64,000 bases of DNA from Rhodococcus oxybenzonivorans (GTDB lineage: Bacteria > Actinomycetota > Actinomycetes > Mycobacteriales > Mycobacteriaceae): the NCBI RefSeq assembly GCF_003130705.1, contig NZ_CP021354.1, positions 4,650,001 to 4,714,000 of the forward strand, given 5' to 3'. The notes beneath the pieces were generated by a model. The model was not told where the DNA came from. It ran no database searches and saw only the letters and a program-made list of their open reading frames with translations. The translations under genes and the position numbers were made by a program. Below are positions 1-7,392 of the stretch, one piece after another; the stretch's first letter is position 1; each line of letters opens with the position of its first letter.

Positions 1-270
1 AATGACCGAGTCTCAGAACCTTTGATTGGGGCCCGACGAGAAGGGAGGCATTCTGTAACGTTTCGCGATCCATCACGACATTGGAACCTTCGGCCACGAA
101 CTTCAACGTATCCGAGATGCGCACTCCGATCAGAACTGCGGAATTGAGACTGCCGCGGGTGCTGATTGCCGCGGCAAAAAGCTCGGGTTTGATCAGAAGG
201 CACTTTGCCAAGATGACACGCTCGCGGCTCGCCGCGAACAGGTTCGTTTGGTTCAGCGTCGCTTCTGCAT
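1..270 (-). CDS. possible partial coding region, unrecognised, runs off left edge
   Basis: On the minus strand a frame stays open from about position 270 to the window edge with no stop, and its codon choice looks plausible for coding. The likely start is the ATG at 270, but a GAGGTG stretch sits directly against it, so the start is unsure. The visible peptide begins MYAEATLNQTNLF and ends at the edge with KVLRLGH. I do not recognise a family. It lies 92 bases downstream of the RidA gene on the same strand and is visibly less GC-rich than its neighbours, so it may belong to a different unit or be a decayed gene. Confidence 0.35.
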
Positions 271-362
271 ACATCACCTCGTCGATTTTCGGGTGCGGAA
301 GATCGTCTTCGTCAAGTCGGCGTCCTTCAGAGTGGTGCCCGCACAAGTTGACTCCGGCGGGT

Positions 363-803
363 CTATGCAGAAACAGCCACTGTGAGCTCTATCTCCACGG
401 GTGCGCCGGACGGCAGGGCGTAGACGCCGATCGCGCTGCGCACCGGCAGCGCGTCGACCCCGAGGCATTCGACCAGCACGTCCGACGCGCCGTCGGCCAC
501 CGCGGACAGCTCACGGAAGTCCGGGGCACACGCGACGAAGACGCTCATGCGCAGGCACCGGGAGATCGCCGCCGTGCCGCCGACGGCCGCGGCTATCGCG
601 GCGATCGCATTCCTCGCCGCCACCCCGGCCGCCTCCCGGGCCCGCGGGATGTCCAGGTCCCGTCCGACGACGCCGGTAACCGTGAGCACTCCGTCGTGGC
701 GTGGCGTCATCCCGGCGCTGTACGCGATCCCGTCGTGCACGACAGCGGGAATGTAGCGGCCCTGCGGCCGTGGGGCGGTGGCGACGGATTCCTGCTCAGA
801 CAC
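363..803 (-). CDS. RidA family (YjgF/YER057c/UK114) enamine/imine deaminase-like protein
   Basis: The 146-residue product has the length and layout of the RidA family, which hydrolyses reactive enamines and imines to ketones and ammonia and often sits in amine or amino-acid catabolic operons. The segment GIAYSAGMTPRHDG near residue 25 and the C-terminal LPVRSAIGVYALPSGAPVE (about residues 118-136) are typical; the arginine in LPVRS is the usual carboxylate-binding position. The GTG start at 803 lies 8 bases inside the upstream gamma-glutamyltransferase gene, so the two are probably translationally coupled. It is the last clear gene of the operon. The substrate is inferred only from context. 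Confidence 0.85.
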   Translation of the reverse strand: MSEQESVATAPRPQGRYIPAVVHDGIAYSAGMTPRHDGVLTVTGVVGRDLDIPRAREAAGVAARNAIAAIAAAVGGTAAISRCLRMSVFVACAPDFRELSAVADGASDVLVECLGVDALPVRSAIGVYALPSGAPVEIELTVAVSA

Positions 804-2397
804 CGAGTGCTATTCCTTCCTGGCGGGGGTCGGCGGCGCCGGACAGCAGGCCGCGCGCTGCGTCGAGGGAGATGATCTGGGCGCTTCCACCGGCGGCCCA
901 CGGACCCTGCAGTGCGACGTCGTGACCCAGGCGCTCCAACTCCGTGCGCACGTCCTCCGGAATGCGGGACTCGCACCGCAGTTCCGCCGGGCGGCCGACC
1001 ACGTCGGCGTCGCTGCCGGGGAAGACCGTGAAGCGGGGTGCCGCGACGGCCTCCGCCGGGTCGAGTCCGTGATCGAGGAGGTGCGAGATCAGTTGCATGT
1101 TCCATTGCACCTGCCCGTCCCCGCCCGGGGTGTTTCCGACGTGCAGGAGATTCCCGGACGTATCGGTGATCACCCACGCGTTCAGGGTGTGCAGCGGTTT
1201 ACGCCGCGGCGCCGCGGCGTTGGGATGCCCCGGGATCAGATAGGCCCCGCGGCCGAATCGGTTGTTCAGCACCACTCCGGTGCCGGGGACGGTCATCTTG
1301 GCGCCGAACGTGAAGGCGAGCGAGTGGATGAAACTGACCGCGCGACCGTCGGAGTCCACCGCGACGGTCGAGGTGGTGTCACCGGCGCTCACGCTGAAGG
1401 CGCCCGACGACGCCCGGCGGCCGTCCAGCCGGTCTCTCGCCGCCCCGATCGCGGCCGGCTCGAGCACGGCCCGCCACCCGTCGTTGCCGGCGCCGCAGGT
1501 CGCGAACCGATCCTCGAAGGCCAGACGGGCTGCTCTCGCCATGCGATCGACGGCCGGAGCGGTGAGCCACGGGGAGAAGCCGACGACGCCGTCGTTCAGC
1601 GCCGCCTGCTGCAGCACCATCCATCCAGGGGTGGGCAGGGGTGTCTGGTGAACGACCGCGCCGGCGTAGTTTCCGCTGATCGCGGCCTCCGGTCGCACGT
1701 CGGCGCCTGCCGCCCACTCGTCCCCGCCGAACGGCGCCCCACCGGCGCAGAGCGCGTCGACCGCCTGCTGAGCGAACGGGCCGGTGTAGAAACTGTGCAC
1801 GTCGCGCGCCAGTGCCTCGATGGTCCGGGCCAGGTCGCGCTGCGGCAGCCGCTCCCCGACCTGCGGCAACCGGCCGTCCGGGAGGTACACCGCACGCAGT
1901 CCGGGGTCGGCGGCGATCGCGGTCTGCGCCTCTCGCACGTCGTCGCGGGTCTTGGCCGAGCAGGGAAGCCCCTTCTCCGCCGCGCGCACCGCCGGTGCCC
2001 AGAGGTCCGTCAGCGACCGGGTGGCGCCACCCGCGTGCAACGCGCCGAGGGCGGCCGGCGCCCCGGGAACCGCCACCGCCAGCGCCCCGTCGAGGGGAAT
2101 CGACCGCAGCCCACGTTCGGTGTAGAAGTCCACGTCACCGCCGTCGGGCCCGAAGCCGCTGCCCCCGACCGTCCACACCGATCCGTCCGGTTCGCGGACG
2201 ACGACGAACGCGTCACCGCCGATTCCGCATTGCCCCGGCAACGTCAGCCAGGTCATCGCGGCCATGGCCACCGTCGCGTCGATGGCGTTGCCTCCGTCGG
2301 CCAGAACGCGGGCACCTACCGTGCTCGCCGCGGGATGACTGGACGAGACCATGCCGTCGGCGGAGAGAGTGGACGGTCGGGGGTTCACTTCATGCAC
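796..2397 (-). CDS. gamma-glutamyltransferase family protein (Ntn hydrolase)
   Basis: The 533-residue protein matches the gamma-glutamyltransferase/acylase family. It has the N-terminal SSSHPAAS and GGNAIDATVA blocks and the GQCGIGGDAF block (about residues 55-64). The sequence DTTSTVAVD, with Thr341 as candidate nucleophile, is where the family cleaves itself into two subunits. There is no signal peptide, unlike classical periplasmic GGT, so it probably acts in the cytoplasm on a gamma-glutamyl or other amide-type compound. The GTG start at 2397 overlaps the 3' end of the upstream Rieske gene by 13 bases and the gene's end overlaps RidA by 8. Whether it hydrolyses or transfers, and on what, cannot be told from sequence. 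Confidence 0.9.
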   Translation of the reverse strand: MHEVNPRPSTLSADGMVSSSHPAASTVGARVLADGGNAIDATVAMAAMTWLTLPGQCGIGGDAFVVVREPDGSVWTVGGSGFGPDGGDVDFYTERGLRSIPLDGALAVAVPGAPAALGALHAGGATRSLTDLWAPAVRAAEKGLPCSAKTRDDVREAQTAIAADPGLRAVYLPDGRLPQVGERLPQRDLARTIEALARDVHSFYTGPFAQQAVDALCAGGAPFGGDEWAAGADVRPEAAISGNYAGAVVHQTPLPTPGWMVLQQAALNDGVVGFSPWLTAPAVDRMARAARLAFEDRFATCGAGNDGWRAVLEPAAIGAARDRLDGRRASSGAFSVSAGDTTSTVAVDSDGRAVSFIHSLAFTFGAKMTVPGTGVVLNNRFGRGAYLIPGHPNAAAPRRKPLHTLNAWVITDTSGNLLHVGNTPGGDGQVQWNMQLISHLLDHGLDPAEAVAAPRFTVFPGSDADVVGRPAELRCESRIPEDVRTELERLGHDVALQGPWAAGGSAQIISLDAARGLLSGAADPRQEGIALGV

Positions 2398-2747
2398 CCC
2401 CGCGCGGCCCGCCGGCGCGGGATGGAACTGGTGTCGTCGGGGTCGATGCCGACGAAGATCTCGCCGTCACGTTCCTCGACCGGGTAGGTCTTGATGGCCA
2501 CAGTCGCCGGTGGGCACACGGGTTCCCCGGTCTCGAGATCGAATACGCTTCCGTGGCAGGAGCATCCGATGCCATCGTCGACGAGTTTCCCGGACGAGAG
2601 CAGGCAGTCCAGATGTGTGCAGTAGTTGGACGTGGCGTAGGCCTTCCCGTTCAGGCGGGCCACGGCGAACTCGTGTTCACCGGCGAAGAAGCGGCGCACG
2701 ATGCCTTCGGAAACCTGTCCGGAGCGCGCAACGCGAGTGAATTCCAT
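2385..2747 (-). CDS. Rieske [2Fe-2S] ferredoxin (second of the operon)
   Basis: The 120-residue protein is a small soluble Rieske ferredoxin. Its cluster ligands are visible as Cys43-x-His45 and Cys62-x2-His65 (CTH and CSCH), separated by the usual 16 residues. Such proteins carry electrons from a ferredoxin reductase to an oxygenase. The ATG at 2747 has a purine-rich GAGGGAGAAG upstream. It lies 29 bases after the aldehyde dehydrogenase gene and overlaps the GGT start. The basic C-terminal tail (IPRRRAARG) is unusual. Having two distinct Rieske proteins and one reductase in one operon suggests either two oxygenation steps or specialised partners. Confidence 0.9.
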   Translation of the reverse strand: MEFTRVARSGQVSEGIVRRFFAGEHEFAVARLNGKAYATSNYCTHLDCLLSSGKLVDDGIGCSCHGSVFDLETGEPVCPPATVAIKTYPVEERDGEIFVGIDPDDTSSIPRRRAARGCMK

Positions 2748-2776
2748 GGTCTTCTCCCTCTGTCGACAGGTAGGTC

Positions 2777-4219
2777 TCAGGCCGAAGGGCTGAGGTAGAC
2801 GGTCTTTTCGGCTTGGTAGAACTGCATCATCGAGTCACCCGCCTGCTCCTTGTGGGTCTGCGTGCTCGAGGCCTTGTATCCGCCGAACGGGGCGTTCATG
2901 CTCATGCCGGTGGTGGGCTGGTTGATCTTCACCAGGCCCGATTCGGAACGGCCCGCGAACGCGAGTGCCTTGGTCACGTCGTTGGTGACGATTCCCGCGC
3001 TGAGCCCGAATTCGGTGTCGTTCGCGAGCGCGACGGCATCGTCGAAGCCGGACGCCCGCAGGAAGACCAGCAGTGGTCCGAACACTTCGTCCGTGACCAC
3101 CCGCATGTCAGGGCTGCCACCGGCGAACACGGTCGGAGCAGCGAAATAGCCGTTCCCCCTGTCGAGACTTGCTCCGCCGCAGACCAGTTCGGCTCCTTCG
3201 TCGCGGCCGATCTGCACGTACTCGAGGAACTTGGCGAGCTGCGCCTTGCTCGCGAGAGCTCCCATGCCCACACCCGGTTCGGCGCCCGGGCCGACGGTGA
3301 TCCCTTCGGCGAGTTCCACCACGCGGTCCAGCAACCGGTCGTGGATCTCGTCCACCGCGATCACCCGGCTGGTGCCCGTGCACGCCTGCCCGGACAATCC
3401 GAAGGCGCCCTTGACGATCAGTGCGGCCGCCTTGTCCACGTCGGCGTCGCCGAGGACCACGACGGGGTTCTTGCCGCCCATCTCGAGCTGGCTGCGGCGA
3501 GACGGACCCACCGCCGCGTGGATCGCACGGCCCACGTGGGTGGAGCCGGTGAACGTCACGGCATCGACGCGCTCGTCCGCCGCGACCGCGCCGCCGGCGC
3601 GACCGGAACCTTGGACCAGGGCGAGGGCACCGGCCGGAAGCCCCCCGGCCAGCAGCGCCTCGACCAGCCGCTGTCCCATCAGCGGGGTGAGTTCGGACGG
3701 TTTGAGCACCACGACATTGCCGGCAGCCAGCGCCGGTCCGAGTTTGCGCGACGGAATGTTGAGCGGGAAGTTCCAGGGGGTGATCGCCCCGACGATTCCG
3801 ACGGGTTCGCGCAGGGTGATGACGAGTCCCTCCCCCGGGGTGGGGTACGTGCTGCCGGTGGTGCGGAGCGCTTCACCGGCGTAGAAGCGCAGGTTCATCG
3901 GTGTGCGACCGACTTCCATGGTCGCCTCGGCCCGGGTCTTGCCCTCCTCGCGGACGAGTTCGTCGACGAGTTCGCCTGCCCGCGCCTCGAGGTGTGCGGC
4001 CGCGGCTTCCAGGATTGCCGCGCGGCGTTCCGGGGGCGTCGCGGCCCACTGCGGTGCCACCTTGGCCAGCGCGCTGACGGCGGCATCCACGTCGGCCTCG
4101 GTCGAATCCGGGAACACGCCGATCACATCGTCGTGGTCGGCGGGGTTGCGCCGCTCGAACGTCGCTCCGGAAGACGACGGAACCCACTGCCCGTCAATGA
4201 GATTGAGTCCCTCGATCAT
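2777..4219 (-). CDS. NAD(P)-dependent aldehyde dehydrogenase
   Basis: The 480-residue enzyme belongs to the ALDH superfamily, which oxidises aldehydes to acids. The key residues are present: Asn150 in TPWNFP, Glu246 in LEMGGKNP and the nucleophile Cys280 in GQACTGTSR. The coenzyme loop FTGSTHVGR lies at about 223-231. The length is normal. It shares an ATGA overlap (4216-4219) with the upstream reductase gene, so the two are translationally coupled. In this operon it most likely oxidises an aldehyde released by the oxygenase step. Semialdehyde dehydrogenases such as the alpha-ketoglutaric semialdehyde type look similar, and the exact substrate is unknown. Confidence 0.93.
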   Translation of the reverse strand: MIEGLNLIDGQWVPSSSGATFERRNPADHDDVIGVFPDSTEADVDAAVSALAKVAPQWAATPPERRAAILEAAAAHLEARAGELVDELVREEGKTRAEATMEVGRTPMNLRFYAGEALRTTGSTYPTPGEGLVITLREPVGIVGAITPWNFPLNIPSRKLGPALAAGNVVVLKPSELTPLMGQRLVEALLAGGLPAGALALVQGSGRAGGAVAADERVDAVTFTGSTHVGRAIHAAVGPSRRSQLEMGGKNPVVVLGDADVDKAAALIVKGAFGLSGQACTGTSRVIAVDEIHDRLLDRVVELAEGITVGPGAEPGVGMGALASKAQLAKFLEYVQIGRDEGAELVCGGASLDRGNGYFAAPTVFAGGSPDMRVVTDEVFGPLLVFLRASGFDDAVALANDTEFGLSAGIVTNDVTKALAFAGRSESGLVKINQPTTGMSMNAPFGGYKASSTQTHKEQAGDSMMQFYQAEKTVYLSPSA

Positions 4220-5454
4220 GACACCGTCACCAATTCCTCGTCGTCGTCCATCAGGTCGAACAGGTCGACGTCCTCGTCCGCCAACCGGGCAGGCGCGATC
4301 GACCGGCCGATCAGTTCTCGGGCCGCGCTGATCTCGTCGCCGCGGTCGAGCGTGAAGGCGCCGCGCACGACACCGCTGTCCAGATAGAAGGCGGTGAACT
4401 CGCCGTCGTCGGCGCTGCCGCGAAACACCAGGTCGGTGTAGCGGGCCGCGCCGGTGAACTGGATGTTCTTGCCGAACTGATCGGACCAGAACCAGTGCGC
4501 GGGGTCCACCACCCCGACGCGTCCGAGCATGAGGTTCGCGGTCGCCGCCCCCTGCTTGCTCGCATTGTCGAAGTGTTCGACGCGAACGTGCCTGCCTGCC
4601 GCGTCGGAGAATCGCGCTGCCACGTCGCCGGCGGCGTAGACGTGTGGAGTCGACGTCCGCCCCTGCGCATCCACGAGGATTCCGCCGTCGACGGCCAGTC
4701 CGGAGGCCTGCGCGACCTCGACGTTGGGGACGATCCCGATGCCCACCACCACGACGTCGGCCGAAATCACCTCTCCGCCCTCGAGGGCGATGAGCACGCC
4801 GTCCGGCCTGGTCGTCACGGTGTCGACCCGGACGCCGCCGCGGACGGTGACTCCGTTCTCCCGTTGCAATCGAGTGCAGACCTCGCCCATCTCGGGTCCG
4901 AGGATTCGAGCGAGTGGCACCTGGTCCGCTTCGAGAACGGTCACCTCGGCGCCCAGGGCTGTTGCAGTGGCGGCAATTTCGAGTCCGACGAACCCTCCGC
5001 CGATCAGCACCAGACCGACGCCGGGACGAAGGTGGGCGGCGAGCCGTTCGGCGTCGTCGATCGTCCTCAGGTAGTGCACCCGTTTGGGCGCAGGCCCGTT
5101 CACCGGCATCGTGCGCGGTCTGCCGCCGGTCGCGATCAGTACTGCGTCAGCCGCGATGCTTCGCCCGTCGGACAATTCGACCGAACCACCGCTCGCGTCG
5201 ATCCGGGTCACCGTCGTGCCGGTGAGGAGCTCGACGTTCTGCTTGTCTCGCCACGCGTCGGGAAGCAGCATCAACGACTCGCGATCCTCCTGCCCGGCAA
5301 GGAATTCCTTGGACAGCGGTGGCCGCTGATACGGCGCGTGCGACTCGTCGCCGACGAGGAGGATCCTGCCGTCGAACCCTCGGCGTCGCAGTGTGCGCGC
5401 CGCGACGGCAGCGGTCTGGCCGGCGCCGATGGTGACGATGGTGTTCAACGTCAT
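4216..5454 (-). CDS. FAD-dependent NAD(P)H:ferredoxin reductase
   Basis: The 412-residue flavoprotein has the two-dinucleotide fold of oxygenase-coupled ferredoxin reductases (BphA4/CamA type). An FAD-binding GAGQTA lies at residues 10-15, an NAD(P)H-binding GGGFVG at 152-157, and the late FAD motif in VYAAGDVA. It should pass electrons from NAD(P)H to one or both Rieske ferredoxins encoded in the same operon. It begins 16 bases downstream of the first Rieske gene and overlaps the aldehyde dehydrogenase gene by 4 bases. The C-terminus is acidic (DEDVDLFDLMDDDEE), which could help docking. Confidence in the class is high; its partner specificity is inferred. Confidence 0.93.
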   Translation of the reverse strand: MTLNTIVTIGAGQTAAVAARTLRRRGFDGRILLVGDESHAPYQRPPLSKEFLAGQEDRESLMLLPDAWRDKQNVELLTGTTVTRIDASGGSVELSDGRSIAADAVLIATGGRPRTMPVNGPAPKRVHYLRTIDDAERLAAHLRPGVGLVLIGGGFVGLEIAATATALGAEVTVLEADQVPLARILGPEMGEVCTRLQRENGVTVRGGVRVDTVTTRPDGVLIALEGGEVISADVVVVGIGIVPNVEVAQASGLAVDGGILVDAQGRTSTPHVYAAGDVAARFSDAAGRHVRVEHFDNASKQGAATANLMLGRVGVVDPAHWFWSDQFGKNIQFTGAARYTDLVFRGSADDGEFTAFYLDSGVVRGAFTLDRGDEISAARELIGRSIAPARLADEDVDLFDLMDDDEELVTVS

Positions 5455-5470
5455 GGGGTCACTCGCTCTC

Positions 5471-5827
5471 TCAGTCGACTTCGGCCGGCGAAGTCGCGGT
5501 CTCGGCGTAATCGGGGCTGCGGGTGAGATCCACGTAGACGACGTCGTCCTCGACCTTCACCGCGTAGGTCGGCTGGCACAGGTCCTGGTCTTCCTCGTAG
5601 CCGGTGTCGAGGTCGAACGCCCACTGGTGGCCTGGGCAGATGACCCGCCCGTGCAGCAGGGTGCCTTTCGCCAGTGACCGATCCTGATGGATGCACAGAT
5701 CACGAAAGGCGTAGATCCGGTCGTCGGCCTGGAACAGGGCGACCGCGGTGTCCCCGACCTCGACGCGAAGTTTCCGGCGGCGGCCGAGCTCACGCACGGT
5801 GACCAGCCGGGTCCAGTTCGTCTCCAT
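5471..5827 (-). CDS. Rieske [2Fe-2S] ferredoxin (first of the operon)
   Basis: The 118-residue protein shows Cys45-x-His47 and Cys64-x2-His67 (CIH and CPGH), the standard Rieske ligand set. The start was placed at the ATG at 5827 because AGGAGA lies just upstream and the family normally begins here; a longer frame reaching 5998 would run through the gap toward the oxygenase gene. It lies between the HDO oxygenase and the reductase, so it is the natural electron carrier between them. The C-terminus after the beta fold is short and acidic. Confidence 0.92.
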   Translation of the reverse strand: METNWTRLVTVRELGRRRKLRVEVGDTAVALFQADDRIYAFRDLCIHQDRSLAKGTLLHGRVICPGHQWAFDLDTGYEEDQDLCQPTYAVKVEDDVVYVDLTRSPDYAETATSPAEVD

Positions 5828-5895
5828 CGTTCTCTCCTGTCGGGCGAGATGCCTGCGTCGGGAGGGGCCCGATGCGGGCCCCTCCCTGCGCACGG

Positions 5896-6615
5896 TCAGG
5901 CGGTCGCGAGCTCGAGGTCGGTTGCCACGTACGTGTCGTAGAGCCCCTTCGTGTACGAGAAGCGCATCTCGGCTCCCCACTGCACGAGTTGCAGGCAACG
6001 CTGCTGCAGCTGCGGGGTATCGGCGTGGTCGAGCACGATCTGGTATCCACGCTCACCGTGCACGACGTCCGACGTGATGTGCAGGTCGAAGAATTCGATC
6101 TCGTCCTCGGTGAACCCGTACACCTCACGCAGAGGAACGATCTGCTTCTTGTAGATGCTCGGTACCTGCGACTCGAGTCCGACGACGAGTGCGGCGGTGG
6201 CCACGACGAAGTGTTCACGCTGCGACACCGCGTAGCACCAGGACTGCAGACCGCGGGTGATCGCGTTCATGTTCGACGGGTCCTCGACGCGTTCCTTCGT
6301 GGTGCCGCACGCCTCGGCGAACTTGATGAGGAGGTCGGTGTGCCGGATGTCGGCCAATTCCTCCTCGTACATGTTCTGGAGGGTGAAATCCTTTGCATTG
6401 GTGAAGGTGTCGGGGGTATTCGAGTAGATGTTCGCAAGGTAGTCGGCGAAGGGGCCGACGTAGTGGTAGTGGTTCTCCGCCCACCGCGCGAAATGGTGCT
6501 TCTCGAGCTTGCCCTCGGCCCACGCCTTGCTGAAAGACGCGTTCTTCGCCTCGCGGCCCTTGATGGCGTTCTCCAGAGCTGCGCGGAAATCGTCCCTGCC
6601 TAGAAGTTCGGTCAT
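5896..6615 (-). CDS. haem-oxygenase-like diiron oxidase/oxygenase (HDO; TenA/PqqC/CADD fold)
   Basis: The 239-residue helical protein resembles the PqqC/CADD branch of the haem-oxygenase-like superfamily, whose diiron members oxidise amines, amino acids or fatty acids with O2. A complete ligand set is visible with CADD-like spacing: Glu85 and His92 (E-x6-H in EEELADIRH), Glu148 (VGLES), and His179, Asp183, His186 (HITSDVVH). The ATG at 6615 was chosen because the family N-terminus begins here. A frame extending to 7119 overlaps the next gene. Its neighbours supply a complete NAD(P)H-reductase-Rieske electron chain, so I infer it is the oxygenase of the operon. The substrate is unknown. Confidence 0.85.
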   Translation of the reverse strand: MTELLGRDDFRAALENAIKGREAKNASFSKAWAEGKLEKHHFARWAENHYHYVGPFADYLANIYSNTPDTFTNAKDFTLQNMYEEELADIRHTDLLIKFAEACGTTKERVEDPSNMNAITRGLQSWCYAVSQREHFVVATAALVVGLESQVPSIYKKQIVPLREVYGFTEDEIEFFDLHITSDVVHGERGYQIVLDHADTPQLQQRCLQLVQWGAEMRFSYTKGLYDTYVATDLELATA

Positions 6616-6767
6616 GATGTGCCTCGTCTTCCTCGAGTATGAGATTGGTTGGGGATGCTCCGACTGGAGTGAATTCGACGTTATCGACTCGCGGTCTACC
6701 CGACCACGGTCGAAGTGACTGCGTTGGAACGGTTTCGATGTGCACGTTGTCGGCACATCGTGGACGT

Positions 6768-7214
6768 TCAGCTGGGTACTGCGGCGAGGGCTTCGAACTC
6801 GGCCAGCATCGCAGCTCCAACCGCCTTGTCCTGCTTGCCGTTTCCGCCGCTGATGCCGACGCCGCCGACGATCTGTCCGTCGAAGACGAGGGGGAATCCG
6901 CCGACGAACACCGCGAACTTGCCCGGCAGCATCTGGCTGATGCCGAATGCCTCGTTCCCGGGCAACGCGGGACCGTCGGGAGCCTCGTTGAACAGGTGCG
7001 TTGCCCGCTCGTGGCCGGCGGCGGTGAACGCTTTCGCGATCGCGATGTCGACGCCGGTGAGGCGCGCTCCGGGCAGTCGGTGCAGGGCCAGCACGTTGCC
7101 GCCGTCGTCGCAGACGCACAGGGTCTGCTTGACGCCGATTTCCTCGGCCTTCGCGCGTCCCGCGGCGAGCAGTGGAAGTGCGTCGTCGAGGGTGATTCGG
7201 TGAACCTGATGCAT
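6768..7214 (-). CDS. GlcG/HbpS family protein (DUF336), first gene of the operon
   Basis: The 148-residue protein is a typical GlcG/HbpS (haem-degrading/binding family, DUF336) protein, with the VCDDGGNVLALHRLPGA block near residues 33-49 and the glycine-rich GGFPLVFDGQIVGGVGISGG near 109-128. Members bind haem or cofactors, or accompany catabolic operons without a defined reaction. The ATG at 7214 has GGAG seven bases upstream and gives the family's usual length. It is the promoter-proximal gene, divergent from the PucR regulator, with a 152-base gap before the HDO gene. There is no signal peptide, so it is cytoplasmic. A link to metal or cofactor handling for the HDO is conjecture. Confidence 0.85.
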   Translation of the reverse strand: MHQVHRITLDDALPLLAAGRAKAEEIGVKQTLCVCDDGGNVLALHRLPGARLTGVDIAIAKAFTAAGHERATHLFNEAPDGPALPGNEAFGISQMLPGKFAVFVGGFPLVFDGQIVGGVGISGGNGKQDKAVGAAMLAEFEALAAVPS

Positions 7215-7392
7215 TGTCTTCTCCGTTGCGTATTCGGGAGGAAGTGATGCACCGATTTCTATCACCGTCATCGCCGGTGGAACCATGGTCAAACTATCCG
7301 GCAATCTCGGCGAAATCAGGGCATAGTGCATAGGCAGTGCGGGTGTGCGCTCCGCCATACTGCACTTTTCGACTACCCGAGGAGGGTCCGCA
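7215..7392. promoter_or_regulatory. divergent promoter region between the HDO operon and its PucR regulator
   Basis: This 178-base gap separates the GlcG/HbpS gene and the pucR-type gene, which point away from each other. It must hold both promoters. A short inverted repeat, CACCG then CGGTG with a 7-base spacer at 7263-7279, is the only obvious dyad. The ribosome-binding site for the regulator (GAGGAGGG, about 7379-7386) lies at its right end. No confident -10 or -35 element was picked. Confidence 0.5.

Noticed and set aside
778..2487. Long plus-strand frame antisense to the GGT gene
   Set aside because: It is the Arg/Gly-rich shadow expected opposite a GC-rich gene and matches no family; the minus strand encodes a clear gamma-glutamyltransferase.
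2813..4387. 524-codon plus-strand frame
   Set aside because: Antisense shadow of the aldehyde dehydrogenase, with no recognisable motif and no ribosome site.
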